This document shows, one piece after another, positions 8,436 through 17,394 of a stretch of 64,000 bases of DNA. The stretch comes from Corynebacterium meridianum (GTDB lineage Bacteria; Actinomycetota; Actinomycetes; Mycobacteriales; Mycobacteriaceae): the NCBI RefSeq assembly GCF_016342265.1, contig NZ_JAEIOS010000011.1, forward strand, positions 722,878 through 786,877, read 5' to 3'. Position numbers and translations under genes: made by a program. The notes below the pieces were generated by a model, which did no database searches, had not been told where the DNA came from, and was given only the letters and a program-made list of their open reading frames with translations. How positions within the stretch are numbered: the first letter of the stretch is position 1; every line of letters starts with the position of its first letter.

Positions 8436-8921
8436 CTAGACCCTGAGATTGCGTTCCGCGGCGTCCACGAGGACGCACGCCCACGAAAGCACGACGCCGT
8501 GGACCATCGGTAGGTCGGCGTGCCTGGGCCCGTCGACTATCTCGAGCCGCCCCCGGAGGTCCGGATGCGTCGAGGCGACCAGCCCGGTCGGCCCGACGAT
8601 GTCGCGGTCGGTGCGGAACAGGGCACGGCGGCGCAGCGTGTACCGGGTTCCCGCGCAGTAGCCCGTCAGCCGACGGACGGTGAGCCCCTGCTGGGCCACG
8701 GTGTAGACCTCACCGCCCGACAGGGTCGCACGGCAGCGGAACCGGAGTCCGGGGGCGGAACGCTCGACCAGTATGCGGTCGTCCGCGGTGTGTATCACGC
8801 CCGCGGACATCATCGCGATGACGTCCCCGTGTCCGTCCCTGAGGTACCCGTCCTCCCAGACCCAGTGGTCGGGCGACTCGTCGGCGAACAGGCCCGCTTT
8901 GTCCTCGTCCCCGGCAGGCAT
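8436..8921 (-). CDS. Conserved-looking hypothetical protein
   Basis: 161 residues from the ATG at 8921, with a GGGGGA ribosome-binding site just upstream. No signal peptide or membrane helix is evident. The protein is rich in short beta-like stretches (VIAMMSAGVIHTADDRILVE, GEVYTVAQQGLTVRRLTG) with no motif I recognise. It follows the preceding minus-strand gene by 14 bases and is surely cotranscribed with it; the two small proteins probably act together. Codon use is like the core genome. Confidence 0.7.
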   Translation of the reverse strand: MPAGDEDKAGLFADESPDHWVWEDGYLRDGHGDVIAMMSAGVIHTADDRILVERSAPGLRFRCRATLSGGEVYTVAQQGLTVRRLTGYCAGTRYTLRRRALFRTDRDIVGPTGLVASTHPDLRGRLEIVDGPRHADLPMVHGVVLSWACVLVDAAERNLRV

Positions 8922-8935
8922 CGGTCCCCCGGCGA

Positions 8936-9475
8936 TCAATTCAGGAAGAACCAGATGATCAGCGGAGTGAGGATCAGCAGGCTCACGGTCAGCACCACGG
9001 TTGAGCTGATCATCTTCGCCTCGAGCGCCATCCGGGACACCCACGCGTTGAACACCGCGCGGTCCACCGGTAGGTCCGCATCAGGCTCCATCTCCACGAT
9101 GACCTTCCGGACTCCGTGATTGGCACCGGAGAACTGGCCCAGTTTCGTTCCGTCGGTGGCCTCGATGACCCAGTCGGTCCGGGCCTCGTTGACGAATACG
9201 GCCTCCGCTTCGCCCGCGAAGTCGACCGTGATTGTTTTGGCGCGCGCCAGTCGGGACTTGTCGGGCGTGGCGGTGAACACGCGGCCGTCGGCGAGGGTGG
9301 CGCGCAGCGGTCCGGTTTTGGGGGCCGACAACCGCCACTCATCACCCTGTACCGTGGCGGAATGGTCGTCCGCGGGTTCGGTGCCGAACACGGCGACCTC
9401 CCGGTCCCCCAGCGCGAGGGACACCGTCGTGTGTCCGTCAGTCGTTTCCCGTGGTCCCCAGGTCAGGTTCTCCAT
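8936..9475 (-). CDS. Hypothetical tail-anchored membrane protein
   Basis: 179 residues. A soluble beta-rich N-terminal region (residues 1-150) is followed by a single C-terminal transmembrane helix (SSTVVLTVSLLILTPLIIWF) ending three residues from the C-terminus. The layout is a tail-anchored protein with its main domain in the cytoplasm. No known domain was recognised. It is first in a two-gene unit with the 161-residue protein and lies downstream of glyS on the same strand, 71 bases away. Confidence 0.72.
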   Translation of the reverse strand: MENLTWGPRETTDGHTTVSLALGDREVAVFGTEPADDHSATVQGDEWRLSAPKTGPLRATLADGRVFTATPDKSRLARAKTITVDFAGEAEAVFVNEARTDWVIEATDGTKLGQFSGANHGVRKVIVEMEPDADLPVDRAVFNAWVSRMALEAKMISSTVVLTVSLLILTPLIIWFFLN

Positions 9476-9546
9476 GGCGGTGTGTCAGCCTTTCTTCCGG
9501 TGAACGGGCCCCGGCTCCGGGCGCCCGGTTTCCCCTGAGGGAGGTT

Positions 9547-10932
9547 TCAGCAGCCGATCAGGCGAGCGGCGAGGTAGCTCTCCAGCTCGTCGATGGCGAC
9601 CCGCTCCTGCTCCATCGTGTCACGCTCACGGACGGTGACCGCGTTGTCCTCGAGGGTGTCGAAGTCGACCGTGACGCAGAACGGGGTGCCGATCTCGTCC
9701 TGGCGCCGGTAACGACGTCCGATGGCGCCGGAGGTGTCGTACTCGATGTTCCAGTGCTGGCGGAGCGTCTCGGCGACCTTCTCCGCGGTCGGGGTGAGCG
9801 TGTCCTTCTTGGACAACGGCAGCACCGCGACCTTGACCGGCGCGAGGCGACGGTCGAGCTTCAGCACGACGCGCTTGTCCACGCCGCCCTTGGAGTTCGG
9901 GGCCTCATCCTCGTGGTAGGCGTCGACGAGGAACGCCATCATGGACCGGCCGAGACCGGCTGCGGGCTCGATGACGTAGGGGGTCCAGCGCTCTCCGGAT
10001 TCCTGGTCGAAGAAGGAGAGGTCCTCGCCCGAGCCCTTCGCGTGGGTGGACAGGTCGAAGTCGGTGCGGTTTGCGACGCCCTCGAGCTCGCCCCACTTGC
10101 CGTTCGCGAAGTGGAACGCGTACTCCACGTCCACGGTGCGCTTGGAGTAGTGCGAGAGCTTCTCCTGCGGGTGCTCGTAGAGGCGCAGGTTCTCCGGGTC
10201 GATACCGAGGTCGACGTACCAGTTGAACCGGTGGTCGATCCAGTACTGGTGCCATTCCTCGTCCTCGCCGGGTTTGACGAAGAACTCCATCTCCATCTGC
10301 TCGAACTCGCGGGTCCGGAAGATGAAGTTGCCCGGGGTGATCTCGTTGCGGAAGGACTTGCCGATCTGCGCGATACCGAACGGCGGCTTCATCCGTGCCG
10401 AGGTCATGACGTTCTTGAAGTTGACGAAGATGCCCTGTGCGGTCTCCGGGCGCAGGTAGTGCAGCCCCTCCTCGTCGTCGACGGGGCCGAGGAACGTCTT
10501 GAGCATGCCGGAGAATTCGCGGGGTTCGGTCCAGTTGCCGGGCTGACCGGTCTCGGGGTCATTGATGTCGGCGAGGCCGTTTGCCGGCGGGTGTCCGTGC
10601 TTCTCCTCGTAGGCCTCCAGCAGGTGATCGGCACGGTAGCGCTTGTGGGTGTGGAGTGACTCCACGAGCGGGTCGGTGAACACCTCCAGGTGGCCGGAGG
10701 AGACCCACACCTGGCGGGGCAGGATGACCGAGGAATCCAGGCCGACGACATCGGGGCGCGAGGTGACCATCGACCGCCACCACTGCTTCTTGATGTTCTC
10801 CTTCAGCTCGACACCGAGCGGGCCGTAGTCCCACGCGGAGCGGGTACCGCCGTAGATCTCGCCGCAGGGGTAGACCAGTCCGCGTCGCTTACAGAGATTC
10901 ACGACGGTTTCGATGGTGGTTTTCTGTGCCAC
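9547..10932 (-). CDS. glyS: Glycyl-tRNA synthetase (class II, homodimer type)
   Basis: Charges tRNA-Gly. The 461-residue single-chain alpha2 type is seen, not the split alpha/beta form. The N-terminus has the GlyRS signature around [11 protein letters not shown] and [24 protein letters not shown] is at residues 161-172, class II motif 2 ([19 protein letters not shown]) at about 194-212, and motif 3 ([10 protein letters not shown]) follows. The anticodon-binding domain is at the C-terminus ([16 protein letters not shown]). It is divergent from zur, as in C. glutamicum. No T-box leader is seen upstream. Confidence 0.97.
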   Translation of the reverse strand: MAQKTTIETVVNLCKRRGLVYPCGEIYGGTRSAWDYGPLGVELKENIKKQWWRSMVTSRPDVVGLDSSVILPRQVWVSSGHLEVFTDPLVESLHTHKRYRADHLLEAYEEKHGHPPANGLADINDPETGQPGNWTEPREFSGMLKTFLGPVDDEEGLHYLRPETAQGIFVNFKNVMTSARMKPPFGIAQIGKSFRNEITPGNFIFRTREFEQMEMEFFVKPGEDEEWHQYWIDHRFNWYVDLGIDPENLRLYEHPQEKLSHYSKRTVDVEYAFHFANGKWGELEGVANRTDFDLSTHAKGSGEDLSFFDQESGERWTPYVIEPAAGLGRSMMAFLVDAYHEDEAPNSKGGVDKRVVLKLDRRLAPVKVAVLPLSKKDTLTPTAEKVAETLRQHWNIEYDTSGAIGRRYRRQDEIGTPFCVTVDFDTLEDNAVTVRERDTMEQERVAIDELESYLAARLIGC

Positions 10933-11245
10933 GGTTCTTCAGTACTCCTAAAGGGAAGATTTACGGTTCGTTGGTGCTCGGTGACGTCGATGACGGGGTG
11001 TTTTCCCCCGCACCGGTCGCAGACCAGTCTAACCCGCGGCGCCGGACGCTCAGGTTGGGCCCGGGGTTTTCCCCTGCGGATCACCCCGTGGTGTGTCGGT
11101 AGGTACGGGATACCGGAGGACACGGACGCGGTATCATGGGGAAAACAGGCTGTCCCGCGCCGTCACATTCCGGCGACAGGGGGTTCCCATCCACCCCCTG
11201 AATGCGGGACCACCCATCACACACCCTGCAGGAAGGACCCCGCAC
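10933..11245. other. Divergent intergenic region between glyS and zur
   Basis: 313 bases hold the glyS and zur promoters. On the plus strand TATCAT (11132-11137) is a possible -10 for zur, placing the inverted repeat at 11152-11210 in the leader. No ORF with a convincing ribosome-binding site was seen. No AT-rich Zur-box-like palindrome was recognised. Confidence 0.4.
11152..11210 (+). promoter_or_regulatory. Possible structured leader of zur (three-part inverted repeat)
   Basis: Three arms can pair in nested order: GTCCCGC (11152-11158) with GCGGGAC (11204-11210), ATTC (11167-11170) with GAAT (11200-11203), and GGGGGT (11179-11184) with ACCCCC (11193-11198). The left side has two eight-base bulges. 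The structure ends 20 bases before the zur ribosome-binding site. It could be a folded leader, or chance pairing in GC-rich DNA. Confidence 0.3.
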
Positions 11246-11689
11246 ATGTCCGCCAATCAGGACTCGACAATCCCGAAGCTGGGTGTACGCAGCACCCGCC
11301 AGCGCGCAGCGGTGGTCGAGGTGCTCCGCGATCTGGACACCTTCGCGTCCGCAAAGACCATCCACCGCGAACTCGGTGAGCGTCACCACAAGGTCGGGTT
11401 GACCACGGTCTACCGGACCCTGCAGTCCCTCGCCGACATCCACGCGGTCGACGTCCTGCACATGGCGACCGGAGAGTCCCTCTACCGGCACTGCGACACC
11501 GAGGCGCACCACCACCACCTGGTCTGCACCGAGTGCGGTCACACGATCGAGATCGAGGGCGGACCGGTGGAGAAGTGGGCACTGGAGGAGTCCCGCCGCA
11601 ACGACTTCCAGCTCACCGGCCACACCGCCGAGGTGTTCGGCGTGTGCGCGGTCTGCCGTGCCGGACGGAGCACCGGCACGGAAAGCTGA
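11246..11689 (+). CDS. zur: Zinc uptake regulator Zur (Fur family)
   Basis: A 147-residue Fur-family repressor. The winged HTH includes TRQRAAVVEVLRDLDTFASA and TTVYRTLQSLADI. The metal-sensing region has HCDTEAHHHH (residues 82-91), and two CxxC pairs (C94/C97 and C134/C137) form the structural zinc site. Position after divergent glyS matches the zur (furB) locus of corynebacteria and mycobacteria, so the zinc-specific call is preferred to Fur. GGAAGGA lies eight bases before the ATG at 11246. Longer in-frame starts upstream have no support. Confidence 0.92.
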   Translation: MSANQDSTIPKLGVRSTRQRAAVVEVLRDLDTFASAKTIHRELGERHHKVGLTTVYRTLQSLADIHAVDVLHMATGESLYRHCDTEAHHHHLVCTECGHTIEIEGGPVEKWALEESRRNDFQLTGHTAEVFGVCAVCRAGRSTGTES

Positions 11690-11717
11690 CGGGCCGGGAT
11701 GTCGGCGTCAGTCAGCT
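11684..11717. terminator. Possible bidirectional hairpin between zur and the VIT transporter gene
   Basis: AGCTGAC (11684-11690) and GTCAGCT (11711-11717) can pair across a 20-base loop; the arms include the zur stop codon and abut the convergent gene's stop. There is no T tract, so the terminator role is tentative. Confidence 0.3.
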
Positions 11718-12832
11718 CAGACCACGACGCCGAGCACGTTGCCCAGGCCGAACGTGACCGCCGCGGCACCGAGGCCGACACCAAGTTGAACCACTGCCTT
11801 ACGGATGGGCGGCACCCCGGACAGCAGGCCGACGATGGAACCGGTGCACAGTAGGGCGATCCCGACGAGAACGCAGGAGATCACCGCGGCCGTCAGGGTG
11901 GACAGCCCGAAGAAGAACGGCACGCACGGGATCAGGGCGCCGGAGGCGAAGAACAGGAAACTGTGCACCGCGGCGGACGTCCCGGACCCCACGACCTCCG
12001 GATCGGTGGGCGCGGCACCGACCGGCACCGTGGAGATCGCCTCCCGTTCCACGGGGCGGTTCGCCCGGATACCGGCGAACACCGCCGCGGCCTTCGCCTT
12101 CGCCTCCCCGCCGCTCATGCCGCGCGCACGGTAGACCAGCTCGAGTTCATTGGCGTTCACGTCCAGCTGCGGCAACTGCGCGGAGGCCATCGGATCGGCG
12201 GTCGAGGCCTCGAGGAGGTCCCGCTGCGAGGACACCGAGATGTACTCTCCGGCCGCCATGGACAGTGCCCCGGCGAGCAGGCCCGTCAACCCGGTCATCA
12301 CGATCACGCCGTTGCTCGTCACGGCCCCCACGACGCCGAGGACGAGCGCGAGATTGCTGACCAGGCCGTCGTTCATCCCGAACACGGCGGCCCGGAAGTT
12401 GCCGGAGATCTGTTCCCGTCCACGCGCGGCCAGGCCCCGCACGACCTCGGCGTGGATGCACTCGTCGGCGGTCATCTGGTCCGTGGCGTCCTCGTCGTCG
12501 AGGTACGGGGTGCGCTGCTCGGCGGACTGCATGAGGGCGAGGGTGAACACGCTGCCGAAGCGACGCGCGAGGAAACCCATAAGCAGGGTGGAGTAGTCGG
12601 GGCGCCGCGGCATGCCGACGTGATTGCCCAGCAGCGTGCGCCAGTGTTCCTCGTGCCGCGCCTCGGCGTCCGCCAGGCAGAGGAGGATGTCTCGCTCCTC
12701 GCCGGTCTTGTGCAGGGCGAGCTCGCGGTAGACCGCGGCCTCCGCCCGTTCATTGGCCAGATAGCGCTGCCACCGCTTGATCTGTGCGCGGGTAGGTTCC
12801 CCGACCACCGTTTTCCCGGTGTGCTCCGTCAT
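11717..12832 (-). CDS. VIT/CCC1-type Fe/Mn transporter with N-terminal ferritin-like domain
   Basis: 371 residues in two parts. The N-terminal half has a rubrerythrin/ferritin-like four-helix pattern with paired acidic and His residues (LANERAEAAVYRELA, ADAEARHEEHWR, ECIHAEVV), suited to binding iron or manganese. The C-terminal half is a VIT1-like membrane domain beginning GNFRAAVFGMNDGLVSNLAL, with about five hydrophobic helices. Bacterial proteins of this layout (MbfA-like) export iron. It starts at the base after the uppS stop, so it is the last gene of the hrcA-to-VIT run. Confidence 0.88.
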   Translation of the reverse strand: MTEHTGKTVVGEPTRAQIKRWQRYLANERAEAAVYRELALHKTGEERDILLCLADAEARHEEHWRTLLGNHVGMPRRPDYSTLLMGFLARRFGSVFTLALMQSAEQRTPYLDDEDATDQMTADECIHAEVVRGLAARGREQISGNFRAAVFGMNDGLVSNLALVLGVVGAVTSNGVIVMTGLTGLLAGALSMAAGEYISVSSQRDLLEASTADPMASAQLPQLDVNANELELVYRARGMSGGEAKAKAAAVFAGIRANRPVEREAISTVPVGAAPTDPEVVGSGTSAAVHSFLFFASGALIPCVPFFFGLSTLTAAVISCVLVGIALLCTGSIVGLLSGVPPIRKAVVQLGVGLGAAAVTFGLGNVLGVVV

Positions 12833-13564
12833 CTATCTGACCCCTCCGAACCGCCGGTCCCGGTGGGCGTACTCGACCACCGCATCGTAGAGATCCCGCG
12901 GAGTGAAATCGGGGAAGAGTTTGTCCTGGTAGACCATCTCGGCGTAGGCGGACTGCCAGAGCAGAAAGTTCGACGTCCGCTTCTCCCCCGACGGGCGGAG
13001 AAACAGATCGACGTCGGGCATGTCCGGCTCGTCGAGGAAGTTCGGGAACGTCGCCTCGGTGACCTGGTCCGGGCGGAGCCGTCCCGCCGCCGCCTCCACG
13101 GCGATCTGCCGGGCGGCGTCGATGATCTCCGCGCGGCCGCCGTAGTTCACGCACATCGCGAGCGTCATCGTCGTGTTGTCCTTCGTCAGTTCCTCAGCGG
13201 CCTCCAGCTCGCGGATCACCGAACGCCACAGGCGTGGCCGACGTCCGACCCACCGGACACGCACCCCCTTGGCGTGCAGACCGTCCCGCTGCCGCCGCAG
13301 GACATCGCGGTTGAAGCCCATGAGGAAGCGGACCTCATCGGTGGAACGCCGCCAGTTCTCCGTGGAGAACGCGTACGCGGACAGGTACGGGACGCCGAGG
13401 GCGATGCAGGCGTCCACGATGTCGAGAAGAACGGCCTCTCCCCTGCGGTGACCCTCGGTACGCTTCATTCCCCGTTCCGTCGCCCAGCGGCCGTTGCCGT
13501 CCATCACCAGTGCGATGTGCTTCGGGAGGAACTCGGCGGGGATATCGGGCGGAGTGGTGTTCAC
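12833..13564 (-). CDS. uppS: Isoprenyl (undecaprenyl/decaprenyl) diphosphate synthase
   Basis: A cis-prenyltransferase making the polyprenyl carrier lipid for cell-wall synthesis. The 243-residue chain from the GTG at 13564 has MDGNGRW (catalytic Asp22), the AFSTENW segment and the substrate-binding [15 protein letters not shown] motif. It follows recO, as in other actinobacteria, where the gene is often annotated as Z-decaprenyl diphosphate synthase; product length cannot be told from sequence. GGAG lies eight bases before this GTG; another GTG six bases upstream is possible. Confidence 0.93.
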   Translation of the reverse strand: MNTTPPDIPAEFLPKHIALVMDGNGRWATERGMKRTEGHRRGEAVLLDIVDACIALGVPYLSAYAFSTENWRRSTDEVRFLMGFNRDVLRRQRDGLHAKGVRVRWVGRRPRLWRSVIRELEAAEELTKDNTTMTLAMCVNYGGRAEIIDAARQIAVEAAAGRLRPDQVTEATFPNFLDEPDMPDVDLFLRPSGEKRTSNFLLWQSAYAEMVYQDKLFPDFTPRDLYDAVVEYAHRDRRFGGVR

Positions 13565-13627
13565 AGTCACCGCTCCATTGTGCCACCCGCCCCCGTCCCG
13601 GGAAACCACCCCGGCCCCACCCTCGGT

Positions 13628-14395
13628 TCAGCCCTGATCGAGCAGATCCAGGGAGCGGACCCGGTGCTCCAGGTGCCACTGGAGATGCGCGCGCACGAGC
13701 TGGTGCGCCTGGCCTGCGAAATCGGTGAACATCCCGTCACCGGACCGCTCGGAGGAGGCCCGCGCCTCATCCACCGCCGCCCACGATCCGTGGGTGAGCC
13801 ACCACATGAGCCGGAGCACCGCCTCGTCGGGCGTCGCCGCCCCGGGTGGCCTGCAGGTTCCGCACACCGCTCCCCCGGCCGCGGGGTGAAAGGCGTGGTG
13901 GGGGCCGGGACGGCCACACTGCGCGCAGTCGAACAGGCTCGGCGCCCACCCGGCGTGACCCATCGCGCGGAGCAGGAATGAGTCGAGTTCGACCGTCGGA
14001 TCAGGGGCGGTGCGCAGACGGCCCAGCGTCGCGGCGCTGGCGTCGAAGAGCCAGGGGTCATCGCCGGATTCGGCCACCGCGAGGCGTTCGGCGGATTCGA
14101 GGACCGCGCACGCGCAGGTGTAGCGGGTGTAATCCTCGATGAGCCCGGCACCGTGGTAGGCCACGGTGTCCGCGCCGGTGATGCTGTGCAGGTTCCGCCC
14201 CGGGTACAGCTGCACGTCCAGCTCGACGAAGGGTTGGAGGCGGGACCCGAACCGGGATCTGGTGCGCCGTACCCCTTTCGCGACACAGCGAACCAGGCCG
14301 TTCCCGCGGGTCAGGAGGACGACGACGCGGTCGGCCTCCCCGAAGTCGTGGGTCCGCACCACGAGCGCCCGGTCGCGGAAGCTCGGTGCGCGCAT
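13628..14395 (-). CDS. recO: DNA repair protein RecO
   Basis: A mediator that loads RecA at gaps and anneals strands, acting with RecR and RecF. 255 residues, with an N-terminal OB-fold (FRDRALVVRTHDFGEADRVV) and a C-terminal zinc finger with C157/C160 (CAQC) and C178/C181 (CGTC). The start is one base after the era stop, so translation is tightly coupled. Length and motifs are normal for the family. Confidence 0.94.
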   Translation of the reverse strand: MRAPSFRDRALVVRTHDFGEADRVVVLLTRGNGLVRCVAKGVRRTRSRFGSRLQPFVELDVQLYPGRNLHSITGADTVAYHGAGLIEDYTRYTCACAVLESAERLAVAESGDDPWLFDASAATLGRLRTAPDPTVELDSFLLRAMGHAGWAPSLFDCAQCGRPGPHHAFHPAAGGAVCGTCRPPGAATPDEAVLRLMWWLTHGSWAAVDEARASSERSGDGMFTDFAGQAHQLVRAHLQWHLEHRVRSLDLLDQG

Positions 14396-14396
14396 C

Positions 14397-15317
14397 CTAG
14401 AAACCGAGGCGGCCGAGCGCCTTCGGATCCGACTGCCAGTTCTTCAGCACCTTGATCCGCAGATCGAGGTAGATGTTCTGGCCGATCAGCTCGATGATCT
14501 CCTTGCGGGAGTTGTGGATGATCCGCCCCAGTCGGCGGCCGTCCTTGCCGATGATGATGTCCTTCTGGCCGGGACGTTCCACGTAGAGGACCGCGTGGAT
14601 GTCGAGGACGTCGGGGCGCTCCTCGTTGGGTAGGACCTCGTCGATCTCGACGGCGACCGAGTGCGGCAGCTCGTCCTTCAGGCCGGCGAGCGCGGCCTCT
14701 CGGATCAGTTCCGACATGCGTGTGTTGCGGTCGTCATCGGTGACGTGATCGTCCGGGTAGAACTTCGGCCCCTCCGGGAGCACACCGGTCAGGACGTCGA
14801 CGAGGACATCGAGCTGTTCACCGGACTGGGCGGAGACCGGGATTACCTCGCAGTCACCGCCGAGCATCTCGTGCAGTGCCATCAACTGTACGGCGACGGA
14901 ATCCCGGGAGACCTTGTCCACCTTGGTCACGATCCCGACGATCGTGGTCTTCGGGGCGACCTTCTTCACCGCGTCCAGGATCCACCGGTCACCGGGTCCG
15001 ATCTTCTCGTCGGCCGGCACGGTGATGCCGATGACGTCGACGTCCGAATAGGTCTCCTTGACCATCTCGTTCAACCGCTCCCCCAGCAGCGTTCGCGGAC
15101 GGTGCAGGCCCGGCGTGTCCACGACGATGATCTGGGCACCGGGACGGTGCACGATGCCGCGGATCGGGTGTCGCGTTGTCTCCGGTTGGTTGGCGGTGAT
15201 GGCGATCTTCTCGCCCACCAGTGCGTTCGTCAGGGTCGACTTGCCCGTGTTGGGCCGCCCCACGAAGCTGACGAAACCGGAGCGGAAACCCTCGGGGGTG
15301 TCGGTGAATGAAGTCAA
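14397..15317 (-). CDS. era: GTPase Era
   Basis: A GTPase that binds 16S rRNA and helps 30S subunit maturation. G1 is GRPNTGKS at residues 20-27, G3 DTPG begins at residue 67, and TKVD is the G4 motif. The C-terminal KH RNA-binding domain contains IIIGKDGRRLGRI. The start is set at the TTG at 15317 (306 residues); no ATG or GTG lies in frame near it, and GGAGG lies about 12 bases upstream. The unusually distant ribosome-binding site and TTG suggest modest initiation or coupling to upstream translation. Confidence 0.94.
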   Translation of the reverse strand: MTSFTDTPEGFRSGFVSFVGRPNTGKSTLTNALVGEKIAITANQPETTRHPIRGIVHRPGAQIIVVDTPGLHRPRTLLGERLNEMVKETYSDVDVIGITVPADEKIGPGDRWILDAVKKVAPKTTIVGIVTKVDKVSRDSVAVQLMALHEMLGGDCEVIPVSAQSGEQLDVLVDVLTGVLPEGPKFYPDDHVTDDDRNTRMSELIREAALAGLKDELPHSVAVEIDEVLPNEERPDVLDIHAVLYVERPGQKDIIIGKDGRRLGRIIHNSRKEIIELIGQNIYLDLRIKVLKNWQSDPKALGRLGF

Positions 15318-15463
15318 CGTTGTTCTAGTCCTCCACGGAGCCGGACGGCCCCGGATTGTCGGTAGGTGATGCTGCTGGTTCCGGCCACCCCGTATGGTGG
15401 GGCGGGCGGTTCCGGATGATCTCCCATGGTACCCCGTGGGAGCGCCGTGACCGCGGAGTACGC

Positions 15464-16786
15464 TCAGCGGACGTCGGCGCTGCCGGTCACCGGATCGAGG
15501 ACAGTGACGATGACGGACTTCACCCGCATCCTGCCCCGCCGGTCCCGGCCCCCCTCTGCAGTCAGTTCCAGACCGCAGGTGCGCACCGAGGCGCCGGGCA
15601 GCGGCACCCGGCCGAGATCGTAGGCGATGAGCCCGCTGACGGTCTCCACCTGGTCGGTGATGTCCTCGCCGAACTCCAACTCGATGTCGAGATCCTCGTC
15701 GACGAGATCGGTGAGATCCTCGAGAGTGAGCCGCGAGACGACGCGATAGCGGCCCGGGGCCAGCCGCTCGATGGGGGCGATCTCCTCGGAGTCGTACTCG
15801 TCGGCGATCTCGCCGACGATCTCCTCGAGGATGTCCTCGATGGAGATCAGCCCCGCGATACCGCCGTACTCGTCGACGAGCAGCGCGATGTGGATGCGGT
15901 TGAGCTGCATCTCCCGGAGCAGATCGTCGAGGTTCTTGGAGTCCGGGACGAACGTCACCGGGCGCATGACGTCCTCGACACTCACGCTCCGGCCGTTGTC
16001 GCTCGACGAGTACGTCCTCTGGACGAGATCCTTGAGGTAGACGACACCGACGATGTCGTCGACGTTCTCGCCGACCACCGGGATGCGGGAGAGCCCGGAG
16101 CGCACGCACAGTGCGGTCGCCTGACCGGCCGTCTTGTCCGATTCGATCCAGATCATCTCCGGCCGGGGGACCATGACACTGCGGGCGGTGGTCGACGCGA
16201 GATCGAACACCGACTGGATCATGCGGCGCTCGCCGATCTCCACGATGCCGTGCTCCTGGGCGATGTCGACCATCTCCCGGAGCTCCACCTCGGTGTTGAA
16301 CGGGCCGTCGCGGAAGCCCGCCCCGGGGGCGAGGATGTTGCCGAACCAGATCAGCACCTTGGTCACCGGCCCGAGCAGGTGCGCCAGCACGGAGAGCACG
16401 AGAGCCGACTTGAGGGACACCGTGTACGGGTTCTGGCGGCCGATGGTGCGGGAGTAGACCCCGACCACGACGTAGGTGACGAGGGTGAGAACCGCGATCG
16501 CCGCCGCCAGCGCCCAGCCCCGGGAATCGATCAGCTGGAACGCGAGCGCACCGGTGCACACCGCCGCGGTCGACTCGAGCAGTGTCCGGAGGAGCACGAG
16601 GAGGTTTATGTGGTCGGCCCGGCGGTCCACGACCTGGAGCAGCTTCCCCGCGCCCGGGCGTTCGTCCTTGACGAGTTCCTCGACGCGGGCGCGGGAGATC
16701 GACGACACCGCCGATTCGACTGATCCGAGCGCGCCGGAGGTGACCAGGGCAGCGACCGCCCCGAGCGCCAGTATGACTGGGTTCAC
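15464..16786 (-). CDS. CNNM/CorC-type hemolysin-family protein with CBS domains
   Basis: 440 residues: an N-terminal DUF21/CNNM membrane domain (about residues 1-150, with SGALGSVESAVSSISRARVE and three further helices), paired CBS domains (about 200-330; VMVPRPEMIWIESD and VDEYGGIAGLISIEDILEEI), and a C-terminal CorC_HlyC domain (RYRVVSRLTLEDL). The family is linked to Mg2+/Co2+ handling; the substrate here is unproven. It sits between ybeY and era, its usual place in actinobacteria, two bases after the ybeY stop. Confidence 0.9.
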   Translation of the reverse strand: MNPVILALGAVAALVTSGALGSVESAVSSISRARVEELVKDERPGAGKLLQVVDRRADHINLLVLLRTLLESTAAVCTGALAFQLIDSRGWALAAAIAVLTLVTYVVVGVYSRTIGRQNPYTVSLKSALVLSVLAHLLGPVTKVLIWFGNILAPGAGFRDGPFNTEVELREMVDIAQEHGIVEIGERRMIQSVFDLASTTARSVMVPRPEMIWIESDKTAGQATALCVRSGLSRIPVVGENVDDIVGVVYLKDLVQRTYSSSDNGRSVSVEDVMRPVTFVPDSKNLDDLLREMQLNRIHIALLVDEYGGIAGLISIEDILEEIVGEIADEYDSEEIAPIERLAPGRYRVVSRLTLEDLTDLVDEDLDIELEFGEDITDQVETVSGLIAYDLGRVPLPGASVRTCGLELTAEGGRDRRGRMRVKSVIVTVLDPVTGSADVR

Positions 16787-16788
16787 GG

Positions 16789-17394
16789 TCAGTTCTTCTC
16801 CGTCGTGTCCGGCTCGGCGATCACGGGGATCGTGCCGTCCGGATTCAGATGGTCGAGAGCCTCCCGGTCCGACGCGGTCGGGAACGCCCCCGGTCCCGAG
16901 GGCTTCGGCTGGTAGTGGACGCCGCGGGACTCCAGGTCGTCGTACCAGTCGGCCAGGATCTCATTCTGCAGCGCGAACATCTCCCGCTCCTGATCGGCCT
17001 CGACGTGATCGTAGCCGAGAAGGTGCAGGACCCCGTGGACGGTGAGCAGGGACAGCTCGTGCCCGAGACTGTGTCCCGCGCGGGTCGCCTGGCCCTCGGC
17101 GAACTCGGGGCACAGCACTATGTCCCCGAGCATCGCGGGGCCCGGCTCCGCGGCGTCGGGACGCCCTGAACCGGGGGTGAGTTCATCCATCGGGAAGCTC
17201 ATAACGTCGGTGGGCCCCGGCAGATCCAGCCAACGCTCATGAAGTTCAGCGATGACGTCGGGGTCGACGATGTGCAGGGAGCACTCCGCCTGCGGGTGCA
17301 CGTCCATGCGGGACAGCGCGTAGCCGCAGACGTCGATGAGCATCTCCTCGTTCACGTCCCCGTAGGCGGCCTCGTTGAAAACCTCGGGCCCCAT
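16789..17394 (-). CDS. ybeY: Endoribonuclease YbeY
   Basis: A metal-dependent RNase for 16S rRNA maturation and ribosome quality control. The zinc motif H-x3-H-x5-H is intact (H120, H124, H130 in [11 protein letters not shown]). It is 201 residues, longer than the usual 150-180 because of a C-terminal extension of about 45 residues rich in Pro, Gly and Asp. The ATG overlaps the phoH stop (TGATG), so the two are coupled. Confidence 0.93.
   Translation of the reverse strand: MGPEVFNEAAYGDVNEEMLIDVCGYALSRMDVHPQAECSLHIVDPDVIAELHERWLDLPGPTDVMSFPMDELTPGSGRPDAAEPGPAMLGDIVLCPEFAEGQATRAGHSLGHELSLLTVHGVLHLLGYDHVEADQEREMFALQNEILADWYDDLESRGVHYQPKPSGPGAFPTASDREALDHLNPDGTIPVIAEPDTTEKN

Noticed and set aside
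10933..11092. T-box or other riboswitch upstream of glyS
   Set aside because: No T-box sequence or specifier-loop-like structure could be found; actinobacterial glyS genes usually lack one.
15318..16559. Long N-terminal extension of era
   Set aside because: It is a shadow of the CBS-domain gene; Era homologues begin close to the GTPase motif.
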